From contig NZ_CP124836.1 of assembly GCF_029964055.1 (NCBI RefSeq), positions 1,860,001-1,924,000 of the forward strand: a DNA stretch of 64,000 nucleotides, written 5' to 3'. Under the pieces are notes generated by a model that saw only the letters and a program-made list of their open reading frames with translations, had not been told where the DNA came from and searched no databases. Positions 11,176 through 21,293 of this stretch are shown here, one piece after another; within the stretch, counting starts at the first letter, position 1, and every line of letters starts with the position of its first letter. The position numbers were made by a program, and so were the translations under genes. The stretch comes from Arthrobacter sp. EM1. GTDB taxonomy: Bacteria > Actinomycetota > Actinomycetes > Actinomycetales > Micrococcaceae.

Positions 11176-12123
11176 ATCAGGCAAGCCGGGATTGGGCAGG
11201 CAACAGCAGGCAGGCGTACCCGCCGGGCCGCGCTGCTGCTGATGCTGCCCGCCGCGCTCACCCTCTCCGGCTGCGTGGCGACCCCCCAAGCCGGGATCAC
11301 AGACTCAGCCTCGCCGTCGCAAGCCCTCGCGCCCCAGGCATCCCCGCCCACCACAAGTGCCCCGCTGGAAACGACCCAAGCGTCCAACAAGGCGCCGGTG
11401 TACTGGATCGGCCGAAGCAACAACAGCACCTTCCTGTACCGGGAGTTCCGTGACGTTACGGAACAGGACAACCCGGTCACCCGGGCGCTGCGCGTTATGA
11501 CCTCACAGAAACCGCTCGACCCGGACTTCTTCACCCCGTGGCAGGACCCCAAAAAACTCGCAAGCTCCATCTCGGGTAAAAACGTCATCACCGTGGACAT
11601 GTCCGCCGACGCGTTTAACAGCAACCTGGACCCGGCCATGGCTGAGCGCGCAATCCAGCAGCTCGTCTACACAGCGACAGCAGCCGCGGCCAGCGCCGGA
11701 CTGGTCGACTCCGGCCAGCAGATCCAGGTGGTGGTGCTGGTGGACGGGCACACCGACTACGTTGCCTTCAACCACGTCCGGTTGGGCTCCCCGACCTCGC
11801 GCAGTGTCGGAATGGTCGCTCCCGTCTGGATCATTGATCCGCAGGAAGGCACCACCGCCGCGGACGGCGCGGTAAAGATCTCCGGCCGCAGCACCGCCCC
11901 GGGCGGAAAGCTTCGCTGGGAGATTCTGCGCGTCAACGGCAGCGTCGAGACAACATACCTGAACGGGACCCTCACAGCCGCCGCCGAGGCCGACCAGTCG
12001 GGCGCCTTCAGCCTGTCGGTCAACTTGGGGCCGGGCCGCTACGAGGTTCGGGTATCCCAGCTGGAAGACAGTAACCCGGCCGAGGACCTGAACGTTGATA
12101 CCCGCGGGTTCACGGTCAAGTAG
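11176..12123 (+). CDS. GerMN/Gmad2-domain lipoprotein
   Basis: Exported lipoprotein of unknown role. After the lipobox LTLSGC comes a low-complexity Ser/Pro/Thr/Ala linker, then a GerMN domain (roughly PVYWIG to VRLGSP) and a C-terminal Gmad2 immunoglobulin-like domain (WIIDPQEGTTAADG to the end). Such proteins occur in non-sporulating actinobacteria, so the 'germination' name is historical. The only in-frame ATG (11242) would give a signal peptide lacking basic residues. Reading back without a stop gives a good basic segment (AGRRTRRAALLLML) but no ATG, GTG or TTG. I place the start at ATC 11176, which has AGAAAGGG 8 nt upstream; this start is tentative, and ATG 11242 is the conservative alternative. 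Confidence 0.8.
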   Translation: MRQAGIGQATAGRRTRRAALLLMLPAALTLSGCVATPQAGITDSASPSQALAPQASPPTTSAPLETTQASNKAPVYWIGRSNNSTFLYREFRDVTEQDNPVTRALRVMTSQKPLDPDFFTPWQDPKKLASSISGKNVITVDMSADAFNSNLDPAMAERAIQQLVYTATAAAASAGLVDSGQQIQVVVLVDGHTDYVAFNHVRLGSPTSRSVGMVAPVWIIDPQEGTTAADGAVKISGRSTAPGGKLRWEILRVNGSVETTYLNGTLTAAAEADQSGAFSLSVNLGPGRYEVRVSQLEDSNPAEDLNVDTRGFTVK

Positions 12124-12165
12124 TCAACACCGCAGCGCCGGGCAGCAATCCGGAGCGTCGCCGCG

Positions 12166-12954
12166 CTACCAGCGGCCCAGAATATCGCTGGCCAGGACAG
12201 TCGCGGCGGGCCCGGCCGTGGACGAGCGAAGTACATGCCGGCCGAGCAGGGCTGTTACGGCACCGGCGTCGCAGAGCCGTGTCACTTCCCGCGGGCTGAT
12301 GCCACCTTCCGGTCCCACAATCAAAAGTATCTCCCGGTAGCTGCCGGCGCTGCCACCGGTGGCCCCGGTGGCCCCGGTACCTTCCCAGGCCTCCAGCACC
12401 TGCCGCAGCGGACGCACGGCGTCCTCATGCAAGATGACGGCGAGGTCGGCGGCCGCCACGGCCCCCTGCAGTGCGGCGCTGTCGACGGCGGGGCGGACTT
12501 CGGGAATCCAAGCACGGCGCGCCTGCTTGGCCGCGGCGGTAACCACCGATTGCCACTTGGCATGGGCCTTGGCCGCACGGTCCGCCTTCCAGCGGACAAT
12601 CGAGCGTTCAGCCTGCCAGGGCACCACGGCGTCGATCCCCAGCTCAGTGGCGGTCTCGGCGGCCAATTCATCCCGGTCGCCTTTCGCGAGGGCCTGGACC
12701 AGGACCAGCCGGGTCCCGGGCCGGGGTTCATCGGCCAGGACGGCGCACTTCACCGTCAGTTCGGCGGCTGCGACAGCCGCCACGGCGCCGGTGAGCCGCT
12801 TTCCGGCGCCGTCGGCGATGTCAACGGACTCCCCGATGCCGAGGCGCTTAACCGTCACCGCATGGCGCGCCTCCGGACCGTCAAGGACAAAGAGCGATCC
12901 CGGGGCCAGCCCGTCCAGGGTACCGGGGGCAGTAAAAAAGACCGGGTTACTCAC
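12166..12954 (-). CDS. rsmE: 16S rRNA (uracil-1498-N3)-methyltransferase RsmE
   Basis: SPOUT methyltransferase that methylates U1498 in the decoding site of 16S rRNA. The 262-aa product starts with a PUA-like domain (PEARHAVTVKRLGIGE) and ends in the knotted SPOUT domain with ILLIVGPEGGISPREV and LGRHVLRSSTAGPAA, the S-adenosylmethionine-binding loops. The GTG start at 12954 is 2 nt before the end of dnaJ, so it is the last gene of hrcA-dnaJ-rsmE, a common actinobacterial arrangement that puts it under heat-shock control. Confidence 0.96.
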   Translation of the reverse strand: MSNPVFFTAPGTLDGLAPGSLFVLDGPEARHAVTVKRLGIGESVDIADGAGKRLTGAVAAVAAAELTVKCAVLADEPRPGTRLVLVQALAKGDRDELAAETATELGIDAVVPWQAERSIVRWKADRAAKAHAKWQSVVTAAAKQARRAWIPEVRPAVDSAALQGAVAAADLAVILHEDAVRPLRQVLEAWEGTGATGATGGSAGSYREILLIVGPEGGISPREVTRLCDAGAVTALLGRHVLRSSTAGPAATVLASDILGRW

Positions 12955-12956
12955 GC

Positions 12957-14084
12957 CTACAGGTTACCGAACCGGTCCCGCAGCTTGGCGAAGACCCCGC
13001 CGCTCGCGGCAAGCTTCCCTTCGCTGAACTGTTCGCCGCGCAACTTGGCCAACTGCCGAAGCAAATCCTCCTGGGCGGCGTCGAGCCGGGCGGGGGTGTC
13101 GACCTGAAGATGAACCTTCAGGTCCCCGCGGCCGTAGCCGCGCAGGTGGGTTACGCCGAGGCCCCTAAGTGTCATAACTTCACCGGACTGGGTGCCGGCC
13201 TTGACGTCAATCTCCTGCTGGCCGTCGAAGGTGTCGAGGGTCAGTTCGGTGCCGAGTGCGGCCGCCGTCATCGGGATGCTCAGGCTCGCGTGCAGGTCGT
13301 CGCCGTCGCGAATGTAGGTGGCGTCCTCCTTGACCCGGATCTCGACGTAGAGGTCCCCGGCGGGACCGCCGGCAGGTCCGGCCTCGCCCTGGCCGGAGAG
13401 CTGGATGCGGGTGCCGGTGGCGACGCCGGCGGGGACCTTCACGGTCAGGGACCGACGGCTGCGAATCCGGCCCTGGCCGGCACATTCGTTGCAGGGATCC
13501 TTGATGACCGTACCGAAGCCCTCGCAGGAACCGCAGGGTGCCGTGGTCATCACCTGGCCGAGGATGGAACGGACAGCGCGCTGCACCTGGCCGCTGCCGC
13601 CGCAGATGTCGCAGCGTTCCGGGTGGCTGCCTTCGCGGCAGCAGGAACCCTCACAGCTGGGACAGGTGACGGCCGTGTCGACTTCGAGCTTCTTGTTGAC
13701 GCCGAAAACGGCGTCGCGGAGCTCGATCCGGACGCTGATCAGGGCGTCCTGGCCGCGGCGGATCCTGGATGCCGGTCCGGCCTGGCCGCCGGCACCGAAG
13801 AACGTCTCGAAAATGTCCTGGAAAGCGAAGCCCTGGCCGGAGTAGCTGCCGCCGCCGGAGCCGTTGGCGTTGCCGTTTTCGTTGCCCGTGGTGTCGTAGA
13901 TCCGGCGCTTCTGCGGATCGGAGAGTACCTCGTAGGCGTGCGTGACCGCCTTGAACCGCTCAGAGGCGTCGTCCCCCGGGTTCACGTCCGGGTGGAGGGT
14001 CCGCGCCAGCTTGCGGTAAGCCTTCTTGATCTCTTCTCCCGTGGCTTCGCGGGAGACTCCAAGAACGTCGTAGTGGCTGCTCAA
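12957..14084 (-). CDS. dnaJ: Molecular chaperone DnaJ (DnaJ2 type)
   Basis: Hsp40 co-chaperone that delivers substrates to DnaK and stimulates its ATPase. The 375-aa product has a J domain with HPD at 31-33, a Gly/Phe/Asn-rich linker and four zinc-finger repeats (CPSCEGSC, CDICGGSG, CGSCEGFG, CNECAGQG), then the C-terminal substrate domains. The first zinc repeat has Cys where most DnaJ proteins have Gly, a feature I associate with the actinobacterial DnaJ2 paralogue. TTG 14084 is chosen because GGAAGAG lies 9 nt upstream; the ATG-type frame from 14126 lacks this. It follows hrcA and is not next to dnaK/grpE. Confidence 0.95.
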   Translation of the reverse strand: MSSHYDVLGVSREATGEEIKKAYRKLARTLHPDVNPGDDASERFKAVTHAYEVLSDPQKRRIYDTTGNENGNANGSGGGSYSGQGFAFQDIFETFFGAGGQAGPASRIRRGQDALISVRIELRDAVFGVNKKLEVDTAVTCPSCEGSCCREGSHPERCDICGGSGQVQRAVRSILGQVMTTAPCGSCEGFGTVIKDPCNECAGQGRIRSRRSLTVKVPAGVATGTRIQLSGQGEAGPAGGPAGDLYVEIRVKEDATYIRDGDDLHASLSIPMTAAALGTELTLDTFDGQQEIDVKAGTQSGEVMTLRGLGVTHLRGYGRGDLKVHLQVDTPARLDAAQEDLLRQLAKLRGEQFSEGKLAASGGVFAKLRDRFGNL

Positions 14085-14178
14085 AGTTGTTATCTCTTCC
14101 TGGTAGTACTGCCTGTTAAGGGGCACGAAGTCTGATGCCGGCCCCGCGGGCCGGTCGGTTGCGGGTGGACGCGGTCCG

Positions 14179-15192
14179 TCAGGGACCGAGAATCCGGGAA
14201 AGGTAGCGTGCGACCGCCCGGACGGCGGCCATGGTCGTCGGGTAATCCATCCGGGTGGGGCCCAGCACTCCGACTTTCGCCGTCGCGTCCGGGCCGTAGC
14301 CGGTGGCCACCACCGAGGCCTCGGCGAGTCCGTCGTAAGGATTTTCTCTGCCGATGCTCACCGTCACGCCCCGGGGGTCAGCTGCCATGTCGCCGAGCAG
14401 GCGAAGCATCACCACCTGTTCCTCCAGGGCTTCCAGCACGGGGCCGATGCTCAGCGGGAAGTCCACGTTTGACCGGGCCAGGTTCGCGGTTCCGGCCATG
14501 ACCATCCGGTCCTCGCGGCTGCTGGCGGCCAGAGCCTCAATGCCGCGGGCCAGCGCCTGGGCGGCGCTGCGACGCGCGGGCGGGCAGTTGCCGATCACCG
14601 AGTGCAGCGACTGCGGCAAGAGGTTCAGCGGGGTCCCTGAGATGCCGCCGAGGAACCGCGTGCGCAGCTCCGACAAGGCCTCATCCGAAAGATCGTGCCC
14701 CACGTCAATGACGCGTTGCTCCACCTTCCCGGTGTCCGCGATGAGCACCGCAAGTACTTTACGGGGCGCCAGCAGGACAAATTCGACGTGCCGCACCTTG
14801 GCCCGGCTCAGATGGGGGTACTGCACAACGGCGACCTGGTTGGTCAGCTGCGAGAGCAGCCGCACGGTCCGGTCCAGGACGTCGTCGAGGTCCTCAGAGC
14901 CTTCCAGCAGGGCCTGGATGGCCCGGCGTTCGGCCGGCGAAAGCCGTTTGACCGCCGAAATCTGGTCCACAAAAAGCCGGTAGCCCTTGTCCGTCGGGAT
15001 TCGCCCGGCACTGGTGTGCGGTGCCGTAATGAGCCCCTCGTCCTCCAGGGCCGCCATGTCGTTGCGGATCGTGGCACTGGACACGCCGAGGTGGTGCCGC
15101 TCCACGAGGGCTTTGGATCCCACGGGTTCGCGTGAATGGACGTAGTCTTCCACGATGGCGCGCAGCACTTCGAGTTTGCGTGGTTCGCTCAC
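14179..15192 (-). CDS. hrcA: Heat-inducible transcription repressor HrcA
   Basis: Repressor that binds CIRCE operators and is kept folded by GroE, so heat stress relieves repression. The 337-aa product has an N-terminal winged helix (RKLEVLRAIVEDYVHSREPV, SSATIRNDMAALEDEGLI) followed by the GAF-like dimerisation domain. GTG 15192 has AGGAGG 6 nt upstream; a longer frame to 15282 would run into the operator. It heads the hrcA-dnaJ-rsmE operon, and the CIRCE element at 15276-15302 suggests autoregulation. Confidence 0.96.
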   Translation of the reverse strand: MSEPRKLEVLRAIVEDYVHSREPVGSKALVERHHLGVSSATIRNDMAALEDEGLITAPHTSAGRIPTDKGYRLFVDQISAVKRLSPAERRAIQALLEGSEDLDDVLDRTVRLLSQLTNQVAVVQYPHLSRAKVRHVEFVLLAPRKVLAVLIADTGKVEQRVIDVGHDLSDEALSELRTRFLGGISGTPLNLLPQSLHSVIGNCPPARRSAAQALARGIEALAASSREDRMVMAGTANLARSNVDFPLSIGPVLEALEEQVVMLRLLGDMAADPRGVTVSIGRENPYDGLAEASVVATGYGPDATAKVGVLGPTRMDYPTTMAAVRAVARYLSRILGP

Positions 15193-15275
15193 GCTCCACC
15201 TCCTGTCGACCGTCCCGCATTCGATGCCACCGCCCGCCGCACGCGCCGGACACACAGTGGCCGGGCACACAGTGG

Positions 15276-15302
15276 CTAGCACTCGACATGCCTAAGTGCT
15301 AA
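15276..15302 (-). promoter_or_regulatory. CIRCE operator (HrcA-binding site)
   Basis: CTAGCACTC-n9-AAGTGCTAA matches the CIRCE consensus TTAGCACTC-n9-GAGTGCTAA at 16 of 18 arm positions. It lies 84 nt upstream of the hrcA start, where HrcA would block transcription of hrcA-dnaJ-rsmE. Confidence 0.9.
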
Positions 15303-15412
15303 CCAGTCTAATATGAGTCGCCGCGTTGTTAGCATTGAATTCGCTTCGGGCGTTCTTCCCGGGGCAGGTGTTTTGGGGCACAGCCCACCGAGCGCAAAGC
15401 AGTGTGTAACCG

Positions 15413-16261
15413 ATGTCGTACCAGAACTGGGGGCCCCAGGACCTGTCCGCGCCCGCCAAAACCCAACTACCCGAAGTCGCCGTCGAGCGCGGAATGGTGC
15501 TCGAAGATGTGCAGTCCGGCTGGGTCGGCGCCGTGACCCGGGTGGAGAAGTCCGGCGGGATGCACGTCGTCGCCCTGGAAGACCGCCGGGGGAAGTCCCG
15601 GTCCTTTCGCCTCGGCTTCGGTTTTCTGCTGGAAGGCCAGCCGATCCGGCTGATGCCGCCGGCGCCCCGCGGGAGCGCGGCGGCCGCCGGGGCCCGCACC
15701 GCCTCGGGTTCCGTCCGCGTGGCGGGCCAGCGCGCCCAGATTGCCAAAGCCAGCCGGATCTGGGTGGAAGGCAAACACGACGCCGAACTCGTCGAAAAGG
15801 TCTGGGGTGACGATCTTCGGGTCGAGGGTATCGTCGTGGAGCCGTTGCATGGCATTGACGACCTCAGCGGGGCGGTGGCTGCCTTCCGGCCCGGCCCCGG
15901 ACGCCGCCTCGGTGTGCTGGTGGACCACCTGGTGCCCGATTCCAAGGAATCCAGGATCGCGGCGGCCGTGATGGCCTCCCCCGGGGCGGCCGGAAACGTC
16001 CTGATCGTTGGCCACCCCTACGTCGATGTCTGGCAGGCCATCCGGCCCGCGGTCCTGGGGATCGAGAAGTGGCCGGTAATCCCCCGCGGTGTGGACTGGA
16101 AGACGGGTATCCTGACCGCGTTCGGCTGGCCGCACAGCACCAAGGAAGACATTGGCCTGGGCTGGCAGAAACTCCTCGGCACGGTCCACAACTACGCTGA
16201 CCTCGAACCCTCCCTGCTGGGCCGGGTCGAGGAGGTCATCGACTTCCTGACCGTCCCCTGA
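15413..16261 (+). CDS. DUF3097 family protein
   Basis: Conserved actinobacterial protein of unknown function, 282 aa. The N-terminal third looks like a small beta domain (VGAVTRVEKSGGMHVVALED). The middle has RIWVEGKHDAELVEKVWG and LGVLVDHLVPDSKESRI, whose Glu and Asp-x-Asp-like spacing resembles a TOPRIM fold as in primases and RNase M5; that is my inference. A conserved C-terminal part contains VIPRGVDWKTGIL and GWPHSTKEDIG. It is divergent from hrcA, with the CIRCE region between. The ATG at 15413 has only a weak ribosome site. Confidence 0.88.
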   Translation: MSYQNWGPQDLSAPAKTQLPEVAVERGMVLEDVQSGWVGAVTRVEKSGGMHVVALEDRRGKSRSFRLGFGFLLEGQPIRLMPPAPRGSAAAAGARTASGSVRVAGQRAQIAKASRIWVEGKHDAELVEKVWGDDLRVEGIVVEPLHGIDDLSGAVAAFRPGPGRRLGVLVDHLVPDSKESRIAAAVMASPGAAGNVLIVGHPYVDVWQAIRPAVLGIEKWPVIPRGVDWKTGILTAFGWPHSTKEDIGLGWQKLLGTVHNYADLEPSLLGRVEEVIDFLTVP

Positions 16262-16404
16262 ACGCCGCCGCCGGACATTCCTGCCAGCGGGCCGATCCGT
16301 GATTGCGCGCACCAGCACGTATTCTTGGTATGGCGGTTGCGCTTCCGGCGCAGCAGCGGCATTTCCAGGCACCAAGGCACCACCGCAATCCGAAGGAAAA
16401 CACC

Positions 16405-16824
16405 GTGGCAGATGAAGCACGCGAGCATAACGGCGACAAGGCTGGCTATGGCCGGCCCCCTTACCATGGCGTTCCCGCCAACGCGCTGCCGCTGACGGCC
16501 GGCGAGGACCGGCAATGGGCCACCTTGGCTCATTTCGGCGGCATCCTCGGTTGCGTGCCCTCGTTGCTGATCTACCTGATCTTCAAGGACCGCGGACCGT
16601 TCACGGCGCAGGAGTCCAAAGAAGCCCTCAATTTCACGCTTCCCCCGACAATTGCTGCCGTCGTGTGCAACCTCCTGGTCTTTATCCCGGTAGTGGGCAA
16701 CATTTTCGCCGTGCTTGCCACTCTGATCTGGATCGCCGTCACCTGCTTTTCGGTCGCAGCCGGAATCCACGTCAACCGCGGCCAGCCGCACCGCTACGAG
16801 TTCAACTTCCGCTTTATCAAATAG
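16405..16824 (+). CDS. DUF4870 small membrane protein
   Basis: Integral membrane protein of unknown role, 139 aa. After a hydrophilic N-terminus, it has segments near 50-66 (LAHFGGILGCVPSLLIYLIF) and one or two more between 87 and 127, ending in the basic HRYEFNFRFIK typical of DUF4870. GTG 16405 has AAGGA 8 nt upstream; the longer frame from 16303 is rejected. It is convergent with hemW and follows the DUF3097 gene with a 143-nt gap that probably holds its own promoter. Confidence 0.88.
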   Translation: MADEAREHNGDKAGYGRPPYHGVPANALPLTAGEDRQWATLAHFGGILGCVPSLLIYLIFKDRGPFTAQESKEALNFTLPPTIAAVVCNLLVFIPVVGNIFAVLATLIWIAVTCFSVAAGIHVNRGQPHRYEFNFRFIK

Positions 16825-16842
16825 GGCCCCGGGCACGCAGGG

Positions 16843-18081
16843 TTAGTCCGGCAGGATCCTGCGGACCACTGCGTCCGCCAGCAGGCGGCCTTTGAGCGTG
16901 AGGATGAGGCTGCCGTGGAAGGCCGCGACGGGCTCCACCAGGCCATCGGCGATGAGTCCCGCGACAGCATGCCGCCCGGTATCCCCCAGTCCGCCCAGAC
17001 TGGCAATGTCCAGCCCTGAGTTCAGCCGCGCTTCGAGCATCACGCGCTCGACGTTGCGGGTCGCAGAATCAAGGGTCTCCCGGCCGGCTGCCGGGGAAAG
17101 CCCGGAACCCATCCGATTGGCGTAGGCAGTGGGGTGCTTCACGTTCCACCAGCGCACACCGCCCACGTGCGAGTGAGCGCCCGGGCCGACTCCCCACCAG
17201 TCATCGCCCCGCCAATAGGCGAGATTATGCCGGCAGGCCTGTTCCGGGCTGCGGGACCAGTTGCTGACCTCGTACCAGGACAGTCCAGCGGCGGAGATGA
17301 GTTCGTCGGCCAGTTCGTACTTTGCCGCATGGTCGTCGTCGTCAATTCCCGCTACCTCGCCACGGCGGATTTGCGCGGCAAGCTTCGTGCCATCCTCGAT
17401 GATCAGTGCGTAGGCGCTGATGTGGTCAGGCTGATAGGACAACGCGGTCTCCAGCGAGAAGCGCCAGTCGGCCAGCGACTCCCCCGGCGTTCCGTAGATC
17501 AGGTCCAGGCTGACGGCGAGCCCGGCCTCCCGCGCCCATTGAACGGCCCGGGGAACCCGGCTGGGAGTGTGGGTGCGGTCCAGTACCTTAAGGACATGCG
17601 GCACCGCAGACTGCATGCCGAACGACACCCGGGTGAATCCGGCGTTGGCCAGCAGCTGAAGGGATTCGGGGGTGACCGAGTCCGGGTTCGCCTCAGTGGT
17701 GACCTCGGCCCCGGGCGCCAGGCCCCACGCCCCGATGGCGGCGGCAAGGATTCGGGCCAGGTCCCCGGCGGGGAGCAGTGTCGGCGTTCCGCCGCCGAAG
17801 AAGACAGTGCTCAGCGGGCGGGGCGGCAGGCCGCTGGCCGCCAGGACCGCCGCCGCAAAGGAAACTTCTGCCACCGCCGTGCCGGCGTAGGCGTCCTGCG
17901 AGGCGCCGCCACCGAGCTCCGTGGCGGTATAGGTGTTGAAGTCGCAGTAACCGCAGCGCACGGCGCAGAACGGGATATGCACGTACAGCCCAAAATCCCG
18001 GGAAGCGGCACCCTCCAGTGCCTGGCCGGGCAGCAGCCCGTCCGGTGGCGCCGGATCGCCCAGCGGAAGGACGCTAGGCAC
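16843..18081 (-). CDS. hemW: Radical SAM heme chaperone HemW
   Basis: Radical SAM-family protein that carries heme; related to, but distinct from, coproporphyrinogen dehydrogenase HemN. The 412-aa product has the 4Fe-4S motif C39-x3-C43-x2-C46 in VHIPFCAVRCGYCDFNTY, then FFGGGTPTLL and the SLDLIYGTPGES strand, and a C-terminal HemN_C domain. GTG 18081 gives a 30-residue lead before the SAM barrel, as in related actinobacteria, but no ribosome site is visible. It lies 42 nt after lepA on the same strand, a conserved lepA-hemW pair. Confidence 0.95.
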   Translation of the reverse strand: MPSVLPLGDPAPPDGLLPGQALEGAASRDFGLYVHIPFCAVRCGYCDFNTYTATELGGGASQDAYAGTAVAEVSFAAAVLAASGLPPRPLSTVFFGGGTPTLLPAGDLARILAAAIGAWGLAPGAEVTTEANPDSVTPESLQLLANAGFTRVSFGMQSAVPHVLKVLDRTHTPSRVPRAVQWAREAGLAVSLDLIYGTPGESLADWRFSLETALSYQPDHISAYALIIEDGTKLAAQIRRGEVAGIDDDDHAAKYELADELISAAGLSWYEVSNWSRSPEQACRHNLAYWRGDDWWGVGPGAHSHVGGVRWWNVKHPTAYANRMGSGLSPAAGRETLDSATRNVERVMLEARLNSGLDIASLGGLGDTGRHAVAGLIADGLVEPVAAFHGSLILTLKGRLLADAVVRRILPD

Positions 18082-18123
18082 GGGCCGGGCCCGTCTGCCG
18101 TGGAACAGTCGTTGCTGGCACCG

Positions 18124-19977
<1,854 letters not shown>

Positions 19978-20196
19978 GCAGGGTCCTTACTGTTGGCATT
20001 ACGGGTGGCTTTTCCACGGATCGGCGCTGGCTCTGGTTTCCCGTCCTGCGACGTGCCGCGTAGCTGAACCTATAGTCTCCCACGTCCGGGCCCGTGGGAG
20101 TGCATCCCTGCTCCGTACAGCGGCGCCGATGTTCCGCCTGGATTCTTCGCCGCAGTTGTGCCCGGCGCCGGTACTGGGTGCCGGTAGGGTTTCCCC

Positions 20197-20736
20197 ATGG
20201 CTTGGAACTTACGCTCGATCGGCAACGCTGTCCGCAGGACCTTGAGATTCCTGGAGGGCCAGCCCCGCTCCGCGCCGGGCAGCTCCCCGCCGGGAAGAAC
20301 ACCCGCCAGCCAGCCAGCCCCGGGCTCACTGACCGGTACCTACCCCGGAGATTTCCGCGGCACGGCCAAGGTGAGCTACGCCCCGTCTGCCAACGGACGC
20401 CCGGAGCCGGGCGAAGTTGTCTGGACCTGGGTGCCGTACGAGGAAGACTATTCGCAGGGCAAGGACCGGCCGGTGCTGCTGGTGGGCAGCAACGGCTCCT
20501 ACCTGCTGGGGCTTATGCTGACCAGCAAGGACCACGACGGGGACCCTCGCCGGGCCGATGACTACGCCGACATCGGCACCGGCCCCTGGGACCGGCAGCG
20601 CCGTCCGAGTGAAGCGAAACTGGACCGTGTCCTGCAGATCAATCCCCGGGATGTCCGGCGCGAGGGCGCGATCCTCGACCGCAAGAGCTTCAACGTCATC
20701 GCCGCCGCCCTGAGGACCCGCCAGGGGTGGCGCTGA
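20197..20736 (+). CDS. PemK/MazF-family toxin-like protein, no adjacent antitoxin
   Basis: Has the PemK/MazF core: PGEVVWTWVPYEED at 71-84, then KDRPVLLVG at 89-97, followed by the C-terminal strand-helix region. In known members this fold is an endoribonuclease that cuts mRNA. The product is 179 aa, longer than the usual 110-120, because of a roughly 68-residue Pro/Ser/Gly-rich basic N-terminal extension. No antitoxin-like reading frame lies upstream or downstream on the same strand: lepA diverges on one side and rpsT follows 174 nt away. It may be a housekeeping member of the fold rather than an active toxin; catalytic residues need alignment. Confidence 0.8.
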   Translation: MAWNLRSIGNAVRRTLRFLEGQPRSAPGSSPPGRTPASQPAPGSLTGTYPGDFRGTAKVSYAPSANGRPEPGEVVWTWVPYEEDYSQGKDRPVLLVGSNGSYLLGLMLTSKDHDGDPRRADDYADIGTGPWDRQRRPSEAKLDRVLQINPRDVRREGAILDRKSFNVIAAALRTRQGWR

Positions 20737-20910
20737 CCGGGCACTCAATCGCCAGCAGACCGGTCTCTCTGCTATTATTGACAGCTGTGTGTCCGTGCAG
20801 GTCGACGGCCACAGATGGTTGGTCGCCATAGGTATCCCCACGCCGCTCAGTCAATGGCCAATCTGAAAGCCCTCTAGACCATTTTCCGCATTGAAAAAGA
20901 GAGTTCACAC

Positions 20911-21171
20911 GTGGCTAATATTAAGTCCCAGAAGAAGCGCATCCTCACCAACGAGAAGGCCCGCCTGCGCAACAACGCAGTCAAGTCAGAGCTGAAGACG
21001 GCCATCCGCGCCGTCAACACCGCCGTTGAGTCAACCGACAAGGATGCGGCCGCTACCGCACTGCTTTCCGCCAGCCGCAAGCTGGACAAGGCTGTCAGCA
21101 AGGGCGTTCTCCACAAGAACAACGCCGCAAACCGCAAGTCGGCCATCTCCAAGAAGGTCAACGCGCTCTAA
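20911..21171 (+). CDS. rpsT: 30S ribosomal protein S20
   Basis: Primary 16S rRNA-binding protein of the small subunit. The 86-aa product, lysine- and alanine-rich, begins with the family's [11 protein letters not shown] and has the conserved [20 protein letters not shown] near its end. The GTG start has AGAGAG just upstream. It is preceded by a roughly 150-nt untranslated stretch that may hold its promoter and any autoregulatory leader, and is followed by two hairpins facing holA. Confidence 0.98.
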   Translation: MANIKSQKKRILTNEKARLRNNAVKSELKTAIRAVNTAVESTDKDAAATALLSASRKLDKAVSKGVLHKNNAANRKSAISKKVNAL

Positions 21172-21177
21172 GGTTTC

Positions 21178-21227
21178 CAGTTCTTTCGAACTGACGATTG
21201 TGGCCGGCACCCCAGGGTGCCGGCCAC
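21178..21227 (+). terminator. Tandem hairpins after rpsT
   Basis: A short hairpin CAGTTC-TTTC-GAACTG (21178-21193) is followed by a strong 13-bp stem starting GTGGCCGGCACCC (21200-21212 with 21215-21227). They end the rpsT transcript before the convergent holA; only a short TT follows. Confidence 0.75.
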
Positions 21228-21293
21228 TTCCAGTTAAGCGCTAGAGCGACCGTGCGCAGCACCTGCTGCGTGGGCACCGGTCCCGGTCCTGGC

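Noticed and set aside
19978..20196. Antitoxin gene for the PemK-like protein
   Set aside because: No frame with a ribosome site and antitoxin-like features in this gap or in 20737-20910.
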